Shown here: positions 56,060 through 64,000 of the stretch, one piece after another
Layout: every line of letters begins with the position of its first letter
Position numbering within the stretch: position 1 is the first letter of the stretch
Assembly: GCF_947172395.1 (NCBI RefSeq)
Contig: NC_069098.1
Location: 3,403,001 to 3,467,000 of the forward strand
DNA: 64,000 bases
DNA from: Bicyclus anynana
Taxonomy: Eukaryota > Arthropoda > Insecta > Lepidoptera > Nymphalidae
Direction of reading: 5' to 3'
The notes under the pieces: generated by a model
The model's input: the letters and a program-made list of their open reading frames with translations, nothing else
Told to the model about the DNA's origin: nothing
The model's database searches: none
Made by a program: the position numbers and the translations under genes

Positions 56060-56215
56060 AGTCAATGGTCTCATAGCGAAAAGCCTATTGACCAACACTT
56101 TATGAAGCTTTCACTTAACTGTTGGATCAAGGGTCGCATACAGAAGGCAGTGATTCTTGAGACGTCGCGTATTATGAGGACGTTCTTCACTCTGGAATCC
56201 TGACTACCGGCTGCT
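56060..56215. repeat. Dispersed repeat related to 43895-44045
   Basis: CTATTGACC, GAAGCTTTCACTTAACTGTT, GGATCAAGG, ATTCTTGAGACGTCGCG. It lacks the hairpin arm duplicated at 43942. Confidence 0.5.
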
Positions 56216-56589
56216 TGGGCACTCAAATATCCCGCAGCGGGACGGTTGATATTTTTTATAAAGTTTAAAAGCGTTTTGTATTATATTTTGTAACGACATG
56301 TAAATAAATGGGAAAACAAAAAAATAACTTACTAGCTGACCCGACAAACATTTAGATGGTCAGTTGTGGGAATGGAGCCCACGGCCTTGAATACAAAGGC
56401 AAACTACCCGCTGGGGACATGCATTTCTCATTTTATGCCAAGAAAAATATTCAACAAAATATACTTGATACGCAGACGGTTGAGGATATGAGGAACCTTA
56501 AACGTTTTTTTTTAAATTGCTAATTGGGTATCGGGCAAGTGCAGAAGCTGGGACCCTAAGGCAGAAGCAGAGGTGATTGTCGGAACGAC

Positions 56590-56712
56590 TTTCTATTTTC
56601 TTAATTCTCTGCGTGTGTGAAGTCTGCCAATCCGCGTGGTGGACCATTGGCCTAACCCCTCTCATTCTAAGAGGAGACTCGAGCTTACGAGCTGACGATG
56701 ACGGTGATGATG
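56590..56712 (+). mobile_element. SINE family A, 3' half
   Basis: TTCTTAATTCTCTGCGTGTG, GAAGTCTGCCAATCCGCGTG, CCCCTCTCATTCTAAGAGGA, and a GATGACGATG-type tail. The head half is missing. Confidence 0.65.
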
Positions 56713-57344
56713 CTTTATCCTCAGACGGTTGAGGCACAGAACTGACGAACAGAAACTGAGGCCGAAGGCAGGAAGCAGGGGAGATAGCCGCATAGGCGTA
56801 TTTAAAGGGGGGAGGGGGGGGTCTGTGCCGACCCTAAAATGGACCTGTGCCTATCCTAGGATTCTGGGCTACCGAATGGAATTCTATTATGATATCTCAC
56901 CCTAAGAAATAATCCTAGATACGCCAATGGATGGCCGGAATGACTCTCTAAGGAACTCTCTTCTGAGACTCGGACCTCGGCTTAGAAGGCCTCAGACCAA
57001 TCATCGTTTACTTAATGGATTTACGTAATGGTTTTGGTGGACAAACTTTATTCAACTATTTTACCTTGTATCACAAATCACAAATCCGATAGAAACATTC
57101 CTCCTCATATTTCGCATCAAAAGAAGCTAAACAGGTAATCCGCTTATAGATTTTTAGTTTAGCCGCGACTCGCGAGGCCATTCCGCCGATGTCTGGCTAC
57201 TTCGAATATTTTCTAAACTGGAATGAGGTTGACAACCTTACACGGAGAGAAAGGAACCCGTTGCAAGTCTCAATAAACCTAAACTATATCATACTTTTTA
57301 ATAGGGAGTTTGTTCGTTTTTTTATACCTAAATAGTGACTAAGT

Positions 57345-57795
57345 CCTCATTCGCACGAGAGTTAAAAACGCGATACGTTAAAACCCAGCGTTAACGCTTT
57401 TAATAACGTTCTTAATTTAATTCATGGTCTATTTCCAACGCCCAAAATTGAAATAGCAACGCTGCTCGATAAAAAAGCATCGTGTTTTAAAAACGCTGTC
57501 GTGTGATATATATACTTGGATACAACAAGAGAGCTGCAGCTACTGAGAGCCTCAATAGCTCAACGGTAAGAGCGGTCGGACTCATCACCCAAGAGTGGTG
57601 GTTCAATCACCGCGCCGTTGGTCTATTGTCGTACCTACTCCTAATACAGTCTTTCCCGACTAGGTGGAGGGGAATGAGAATATTGGTCATATTTAAGAGA
57701 TATGGCAAATATTCTTTAAAAATAAAAAACAATGCATTTGTTGTATTTGAACGTTTTTTTAACGTCTGTTAAAAAAGTCTCGTGTGCGAATGAGG
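57345..57795. mobile_element. MITE of the ATTCGCACGAGAG family, with a SINE inside
   Basis: Ends CCTCATTCGCACGAGAG and CTCGTGTGCGAATGAGG. The inner text TCTATTTCCAACGCCCAAAA and GCATTTGTTGTATTTGAACG matches the 31553 copy, but about 200 bp (57530-57725) of unrelated sequence separates the halves. Confidence 0.75.
57546..57722 (+). mobile_element. SINE family C nested in the MITE
   Basis: tRNA-like head GAGCCTCAATAGCTCAACGG, TAAGAGCGG and GTGGTTCAATC, then GGTCATATTTAAGAGATATG. It is a forward copy of 40072-40238. Confidence 0.7.
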
Positions 57796-58167
57796 CATAA
57801 CAGATTTGTTTTGCTATCCGCAAAAAAAAAAAACGATGACAACATCCGATGGAAAATCCTCCTACTAGAAAAAAATTACGAAGAACACAATTCGGTTTGA
57901 TAGTAAATGCCCAAACTATACTCTTACCTCGTAGATAGGAGACATGATTTTATTTCTTTTTGTTTAAAAATTTTGCATTTTCTTCGAAAAACACCCATAA
58001 AGATAAAATTTTAAAGAGCAAAAAACCTACAAATTTTATCTAATCATTGAACATGTTTCCAAGATACATGAATACGTATTTTACGACAATTTCACTATCT
58101 AGCTACAAAGTAAGCGTATAGCATAGCCTGTGTTCTGGGTACTAAGATAGCCGATTTTATCATATAC

Positions 58168-58400
58168 TAACGGACGCCCGCTACTTCGTCCGCGTGGCAT
58201 TCAGATTTTCGCAAATCCCGCGGATACCATGGATTTTTCCGGTATAAAAAGTATGTGATTTATGCCCATGTATTAATCCAGAGTAAAATCTATTTCCATT
58301 CCAAATTTCAGCCAAATCGATTCAGTAGCCGCTATACAAAGGAGGAACAAATATACACACTTACACACAAACTTTCGCGTTTATATTAGTGTGAGTGTGA
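58168..58400 (+). repeat. Dispersed repeat (GGACGCCCGCGACTTCGTCC family)
   Basis: ACTAACGGACGCCCGCTACT, ATCCCGCGGATACCATGGAT, TCAGCCAAATCGATTCAGTA, ending TTTATATTAGTGTGAGTG. Confidence 0.75.
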
Positions 58401-58439
58401 TGTGATGTTATGTGAAGAGTGATGGGAAGTGTGATGTGA

Positions 58440-58602
58440 TGACATTTATACATAATATAAACATAAATAATATATAAATACATCCCGACACTGGAAAACA
58501 CCCATACTCATTACACAAATATTTTCCAGTTGTAGAAATCGAACCCACGACCAATGAATACAGAAAGCAGAATCACTACCCACTACGTCATGAGGCCGTC
58601 AA
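58440..58602 (-). mobile_element. SINE family E
   Basis: Reverse head: GACGGCCTCATGACGTAGTG and GGTCGTGGGTTCGATTTC on the minus strand, then a body with TGTGTAATGAGTATGGGTGT. tRNA-like boxes are present but no cloverleaf. Confidence 0.6.
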
Positions 58603-58719
58603 ATAAAAAAAAATCTTTTAGGACAGACTTTATCTATCACTAAACCAAGATTAAACAGACCTTTCGTCTATGACATTGACCATTTTTTGCTGGAAATGAC
58701 GGATTATTATTATGCTAGC

Positions 58720-58826
58720 CACTCACCTTCCGATAAGCCCACATGCCTGCAGGGCATGATGACGCGACCGCGATAGTGTTAAGCCGTTAGCGCTGCAGGC
58801 ATGCGAGCTTACTTGATAGTCAGTGG
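58720..58826. mobile_element. MITE with CCACTGACTATCAAGT ends, second copy
   Basis: On the minus strand it starts CCACTGACTATCAAGTAAGC and continues CATGCCTGCAGCGCTAACGG, closely matching 54914 onward. The other end reads CCACTCACCTTCCGATAAGC. Confidence 0.7.
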
Positions 58827-59458
58827 GGTCTTTATAGACAGTCAACAACCACAGCATTTTATAAATATAGAAAAACCAAGCCAACGCTCTGTTATCAATC
58901 GTTTTCGCGTATGACAAATTGATAAAGTATTTACGTTATTTATGTGTAGGTACAGATAACAATGCGGATATTTATAATTACAGCCAAATGATTAACATTT
59001 TAATAGGGGGTTTGGATTTAATTAGATTAGATAGTACTTATTACTAAGATAATTATACTTTCGCTGATACAATGTAAGAAATAAATCCTTCTATATTAAA
59101 ATATAAACGATTACAAGATTATCTTTTATTTGACAAGTTCAAAGAGTCTTTTTTTATGTACAATATATGTATTACATTTTTATGTACAAATATTCCCGCG
59201 TCTTCGTTAGATTTTAAAAATTTTTTCGGGAATACTTTCTGAATCCTTATATTTTAACTCTTAAATAAATAATTGTATAACAATGTATCCTGTGCTTGGA
59301 ATTATATATGCCGCCGCCATCGGGTTGAATTCTCTAGTGAATAGAACGCCTAGACCGTTCATTGAACCCCGGCATTCATTGAAAGGGCTAAAAACAATTA
59401 GCCAAGTAATTGATAGCAACGTTTAACAAGATAGGCCAATATCGCTTGTCATTTAGTT

Positions 59459-59770
59459 CGATCGATCGATATCAACCCATATACGGCTCACTGCTGAGCT
59501 CGAGCCTCCTCTCAGAATGAGAGGGGTTAGGCCAATAGTCCACCACGCTGGCCCAATGCGTATTGGCAGACTTCACACACGCAGAGAATTAAGAAATTCT
59601 CTGGTGTAGGTTTCCTCACGATGTTTTCCTTCACCGTTTGAGACACGTGATATTTAATTTCTTAAAATGCACACAACTGAAAAGTTGGAGGTGCATGCCC
59701 CGGACCGGATTCGAACCCACACCCTCCGGAATCGGAGGCAGAGGTCATATCCACTGGGCTATCACGGCTT
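59459..59770 (-). mobile_element. SINE family A, full-length, 10-bp target duplication
   Basis: Complete reverse copy from tail (CCCATATACGGCTCACTGCT) to head (CCACTGGGCTATCACGGCT), with the B-box GGTTCGAATCC reversed at about 59705. Direct repeats TCATTTAGTT at 59449-59458 and 59771-59780. Confidence 0.85.
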
Positions 59771-59847
59771 TCATTTAGTTAATGATAGTTATTATTGTTA
59801 ATCTGTGGTTATTGATGAAGTTTGACGTTTAAGTAGGGTGACCATGA

Positions 59848-60132
59848 CTTGGGATGCTGTGGTCACTTTTTGTGAGACATGTGATGTCACAGAAAGAGGC
59901 GGCTGAAAGAGAGAGTTTGAAGTGGAACGTCATCTGCCGAAGTACCTAGAGCCGGACGCAGGCGGCTCGCTCACTACCGCCATTTGCCTCCTTGGCGAGG
60001 ACCTCCGGGTGATGGATACGGGGAATCTGTCACCCACCGGAGATAAGTCCTCAAGTTGTTGTGGTTGGTCCGTTGGTCCTTCTAGCCTCCCCGCGGCGAA
60101 AAGGTATCCATGAGGATTAACCCACGAAAAAA
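59848..60132 (+). mobile_element. Retroposed fragment with A-tail and 13-bp duplication
   Basis: A 285-bp GC-richer insert ending CCCACGAAAAAA, flanked by AGGGTGACCATGA at 59835-59847 and 60133-60145. A near copy of the flank (AGGGTGACGATGA) also lies at about 60185. The A-tail and duplication fit a 5'-truncated non-LTR element; its coding text was not recognised with confidence. Confidence 0.65.
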
Positions 60133-61124
60133 AGGGTGACCATGAATTTACATACTACATTAACCTTAACTTTAAGTGTCAATAGGGTGACGATGAGTTC
60201 CCAAATTATGATACACTTAATTATGAGAATTTACTTTCAAAGAATTCTATAGAATTCAAAATCTGAGCACCCCGACTCCACGCTTAAATTAGGTCTAGTG
60301 CCACGGATATAAGAGTTTAATACTGTACATTCTGTGTCTAGTACAATGGTAGAGAAGTACTGCCAAGCAACTTAGTGTTCTACATGACTCCGTGTAGAAA
60401 TCAGGAGTTTTGGGTACAGAAACCGTCCCCAAGTTCACATTAGTTGACATTAGATAAAATAGTAGTCAAGTCTAGTCTGCTAAATTGTCATCGAATAACA
60501 AGATATTTAAAATTATGGATATCCCCGACACTCATGATTTTACCTATATAGTAACGCATTTAACGAGTATGTGATAAAAACACACGGAAATATTTCGTAT
60601 GATAATGGGAAAACGCCGATATTTTCGAATTGATTTATCGGGTCCTCTTTATAGCTAAAAACATATCGATGTAAGTCAGCTTTCAAAGAAAAAGTCGTAT
60701 CATATTGGTCCATAGGTTAGCTTTACTACAATGAACAAACAAAAAACATCCCTTTCTTTTTACGTCGAAAGAAATAATCAATGTCAATAACCAAGTGAGT
60801 GTTTCTCAAGTGTTGATTTGTCATCAAATACAAAATAGGAAATGCCAATCTTATCTAGCTATCAATAAAAATATTGAACTTTGTATTATAAGTACCTGTC
60901 ATAAGTAATTTGCTGCACGATGGAGACAAGTAAATTGTTACGCCCAATAATTGTGGACTATGGACCATGACTTCACCGCAATGTCGTTCAGTTACGAGTA
61001 TATTTATGCTAGATTAGTACCTAGCAGGCATTCTGGCGTATATGTTCAGTCTAGACTAATAACCAGACTATGTTGCCTGTCATGGTTTCAAATCTTATAT
61101 GTTTAAACAAGCAATTATTATTAT

Positions 61125-61412
61125 TATTATTTACAAGGTAGCCCTTGACTACAATCTCACCTGATAAGCAATGCAATCTAAGATAGAAGCAGGCTAACTT
61201 GTAAAGAGGATGAAAATCCACACCCCTTTCGGTTTCTACACGATATCGTACCGGAAAGCTAAATCGTTTGGCGGTACGTCTTTGTCGGTAGGGTAGTAAC
61301 TAGCTACGACCTGGACCAATTAAGAAAGCCTCAATCAACCCATCCAGGGTTCGAAACCAGGTCTTCAAAATTCACCGCGCACACCACTGCGCTGCAGAGG
61401 TCGTCGTCGTAT
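61125..61412 (-). mobile_element. SINE family D, near full-length
   Basis: On the minus strand: head GACGACCTCTGCAGCGCAGT, then CTGGTTTCGAACCCTGGATG, and a body with ACCGACAAAGACGTACCGCC and GTTAGCCTGCTTCTATCTTA. Confidence 0.75.
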
Positions 61413-61554
61413 TATACTATACTAACGAACGCCCGCCCATAAACTTCCTTATTAATATGTATTGATTGATTATAATAAGTAAGTACCTACGTCCAACAGA
61501 TACCTGTAAGGAGTACCTATAGATACCTGTAGGTATTATACTTACTATAATCAA

Positions 61555-61938
61555 TGTTACCAAGACTGTGATGGACCTGCCAATGCATAGCTTTAAGCAA
61601 TGTGTTAAAAAACATTTACTTAGTCGAGAGTACTACAACATTGATGAGTTCCTTAATGATAAAGATGCTTGGAGGCCGTTGGATCAGCTTCCACCTTCAC
61701 ACAGGAAGTAAAACTATAAGAAATGTAAACAGTAATTGTTATTAATTGTAAATTATAATACTGTATGACTTTTTCAAAAGAGCAACTGTTGAGTTTCTTG
61801 CCGGTATCTTCTCAGCAGAACCTGCCTTCCGAACCGGTGGTAGAATCTTTACAAATAGTCAACTGACGTGTCAAAAGTGCTTGTAAACTGAGGCTACTTG
61901 AAATAAATGATTTTTGATTTTGATTTTGATTTTACCTC
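61555..61938 (+). repeat. LINE 3' end with (GATTTT)n tail
   Basis: Encodes DLPMHSFKQCVKKHLLSREY and YNIDEFLNDKDAWRPLDQLP before a stop at 61710, then a 3' UTR ending GATTTTTGATTTTGATTTTG. The UTR text also occurs reversed at 14213 and 54745. Confidence 0.7.
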
Positions 61939-62080
61939 TAGCCATGTTACATACTCATATCGATTCTGCAAACGCTAACTTTTTAAAACTAGTTAGTGTT
62001 TGTAGTTGTAGTGTTTTAGTTGTTTGTAGCTAGTTAGCGTTTGTATATATGTAAAATGGCTAGAGGCCACTAACACATAC
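61938..62080. mobile_element. Hairpin MITE directly after the LINE tail
   Basis: CCTCTAGCCATGTTACATAC and GCAAACGCTAACT on the left are mirrored by AGTTAGCGTTTG and GTAAAATGGCTAGAGG on the right. Confidence 0.55.
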
Positions 62081-62934
62081 AGAGGCACAGAATATATATA
62101 CAAGAGAGGTACATCCACATCTCTACATTGAACAACGTTCATTGACAACTATAGCGAAAGTGCATGAAGGTCGTCCGGGTGCATTGACTTGAAACAATAC
62201 GTGCAGTAAGAATGCGGTTTTGTTGTTATTTATCCCCGAGTTAACCACCCTATTTTGGTGTTAAACGTCGATAAGTTCGTCTTTTTTACTGATTGTAAAA
62301 AATGCGTTAAGTTTTGCGTATTCTCCTTGAATTTAAAAACACAGAAACAAAGAATGTGTGGATCTGTCTGTACACATTACTGCCAGAACGAAAAGCCATA
62401 ACCTTCTTCTGAAATTACTATAGGTAATATTGAATGATTTTAACTTCGCATTGCATTGCAACATTCATTCGCTTGCACGCATTTGACTGTAGAATGTTAA
62501 TTAACCATTTGATCTACCAACAGACAAAATACAAACTCCAAATTAATCAAGACCTAAGATACGAACAACGAATATTTAGTAAAGAATAATAATTATGATA
62601 TTTATATCATAAAATTAAAAATTGGATATTTAAATAAACATAAAAAATCTTCATATACCTAAACTTAACTATGACGTCACTCTATGTAATGGACTGCAAA
62701 AATTTAAACAAACATTCGGTTAGACTAGCAAAGGTTAACTCATGGTCAAGGTGAGTATACCCGGATGTTGCATTGTCATCACAAATCGTGCCGAAAACAT
62801 ATTCCTAATGTAACATATCAGACGTAATTATATTGACCACAGAACAGAAAACGCGTAAGCAATATAATAAAAAAGAAAGAACGAAAGAAAATAAATTTAT
62901 TCAAATCTAAACGTTACAGACAGTTAGTATCAGA

Positions 62935-63192
62935 CGAGAAAAGTGGCGTATCTAGGGCACGTGCTACGACACGAGAGATACGAGCTTCTACAGCTCATCT
63001 TGATGGGAAAGGTTGCTGGTAGAAGAGGCGTTGGTCCCAGGAAGAAGTCTTGGCTGAGAAACATCAGAGACTGGACCGGGATCGCGAGCGCTGCACAATT
63101 ATTTCGCATCTCGAAGAATAGAGACGAGATCAAAAAACTGACTGCCAACCTTCGCTAGTCGGAGAGGCACCCTAAGAAGAAGAAGAAGAAGT
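62935..63192 (+). pseudogene. LINE ORF 3' end with (GAA)n tail
   Basis: Plus strand reads AYLGHVLRHERYELLQLILM, GKVAGRRGVGPRKKSWLRNI and a LTANLR end with stop at 63158; then GAAGAAGAAGAAGAAG. This is the C-terminus of an RTE-like LINE family different from the one at 48944. Confidence 0.7.
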
Positions 63193-63611
63193 ATGCCAGT
63201 ATGTGTGTCCATTACCCTTGAAAATAAAGGAGCGTAGGTACATAGATACATCACACGCCTTGATTTAATTATTACATTGATTTCATAATTTAAGAGAAAT
63301 TGATTGAAACTATAATTTAAGAGAAATTGAATGAGGTGAGAAATGTAGAAGGCAACCGGCCACATGATAGATCTCCAATCCGCGATGATCTGATCGACAT
63401 AAAAACACAGGTAGCCGCATCTACACCTTCAGCAAACCAAAGAAAATCAAGTTTAGAAATAGGTATCTACTTAGCCAGCACGTCAAATAGTGGAAAGTTG
63501 GCTAAGGGGTTAAGGATAAGGAGGTGGACTGCCCTTACAGTCGCTTTGAGAGGGCAAGCTCTTACGGTCCTTTCTCACGATAGTCCAGTTTTGTAGGACT
63601 GGCTTTTTACT

Positions 63612-63808
63612 GAGTGCCTAGGGGGAGTTTTCAATGTTTTGATACTGTGACCATCGCGTAAACGCAAACTGCGTTTCAATTTCTAAGGAATTGAAACAGC
63701 GCCATCTAGTGGCACTACTGCACAACTGTTTAAATTCCATATAAATTCGCGTTTACGTTTACGCGATTGTCACGGTATGAAAACATTGAAAACTTCCACT
63801 AGGCACTC
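63612..63808. mobile_element. MITE with ~55-bp terminal inverted repeats
   Basis: GAGTGCCTAGGGGGAGTTTT, CAATGTTTT, GTGACCATCGCGTAAACG on the left; the reverse complement of the right end reads GAGTGCCTAGTGGAAGTTTT, CAATGTTTT, GTGACAATCGCGTAAACG. The interior has GCGCCATCTAGTGGC. Confidence 0.8.
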
Positions 63809-64000
63809 TGTATTCTGCATAACTGGACGCTGTGTTCACATGGCAGTTCAGTTTGCTGGATCCAGTAAAAAGCTATCATTCCTTTGCTTAAAAAACAGTG
63901 TCCAGCAAAGAACCGCACGCAGCAAGCCGTGTGAACACTGCTATTTACTATCCTACCCAGCTCAGGCTTTGGGTACCAGGAGCTGATATAGGCACTTGAA

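Larger units (their letters stand above)
54081..64000. other. Region right of gene C exon 2: no supported host coding exon
   Basis: Expected to be intron 1 of gene C (and perhaps its promoter). All supported features are repeats, listed separately. About 54160-54490 is GC-richer and may be an unidentified element fragment. Stretches 55100-55840, 60200-61120 and 62100-62900 show nothing recognisable. Confidence 0.5.

Noticed and set aside
63327..63596. 89-codon plus-strand ORF
   Set aside because: No recognisable domain, codon bias or splice context; it lies between LINE and MITE remnants.
54081..64000. Exon 1 of gene C
   Set aside because: Searched by eye on the minus strand for VKSP- and EYVW-like text followed by a phase-0 donor; none was found. 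It is probably beyond the right edge or too diverged.
1..64000. CRISPR array, operon or prophage
   Set aside because: Introns, SINEs, LINEs and LTR elements show a eukaryotic chromosome; no direct-repeat/spacer pattern was seen.

Overview
This is a eukaryotic window, almost certainly from a butterfly or moth. It is AT-rich, its genes are intron-rich, and it is crowded with repeat types typical of Lepidoptera: tRNA-headed SINEs, fragments carrying the motif GGACGCCCGCGACTTCGTCC, LINE tails, MITEs and a Ty3/gypsy element. No bacterial-style operon, CRISPR array or convincing functional RNA gene was seen.

The host genes are a head-to-tail tandem array on the minus strand of at least four paralogous acyl-CoA synthetases of the luciferase/4-coumarate-CoA ligase-like (ANL adenylate-forming) family. 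From left to right they are: gene 0 (only exon 1, 832-1014, running off the left edge); gene A (8 exons, 2382-19519, 560 codons plus stop); gene B (8 exons, 24775-30976, 570 codons plus stop); and gene C (exons 2-8, 38910-54080, exon 1 not found and probably beyond the right edge). I rebuilt exon borders from splice signals and paralogue alignment. Exons 2, 4 and 5 are exactly 211, 186 and 122 nt in A, B and C, intron phases are shared, and every reading frame closes without a stop. The nucleotide-binding loop, the YGxTE-like motif, the GD...DR.KE.I hinge and the C-terminal PxxxxGKxxR lysine motif are present. None of the three visible C-termini ends in an SKL-like peroxisomal signal, while the three visible N-termini are basic and look like mitochondrial presequences.

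The rest of the window is mobile DNA, often nested. A nearly intact Ty3/gypsy element (4617-12542, LTRs differing by one 9-bp repeat unit, AGTG target duplication) sits inside a 189-bp MITE in intron 4 of gene A; an empty copy of the MITE lies in intron 5 of gene C. A hAT element (21260-22355, 8-bp duplication) carries a short Penelope-like insert with inverted terminal arms. A 5'-truncated RTE-like LINE (48944-50745, 11-bp duplication) sits inside a SINE in intron 4 of gene C. A DNA element with about 435-bp terminal inverted repeats (41651-43863) in intron 5 of gene C carries a decayed gene with XPG/FEN-like (PIN-fold) nuclease motifs, reminiscent of Academ-type transposons; this is the least ordinary object here. 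Many SINEs, MITEs and LINE ends fill the introns and the two large intergenic gaps (19520-24774 and 30977-38909). To the right of 54080 no coding exon could be supported.

Points for follow-up include a possible heat-shock element and poly(A)-signal hairpin in the gypsy LTR, a potential pseudoknot at the gag/pol junction, a 33-bp near-perfect hairpin upstream of gene A, and a duplicated upstream segment of gene A.
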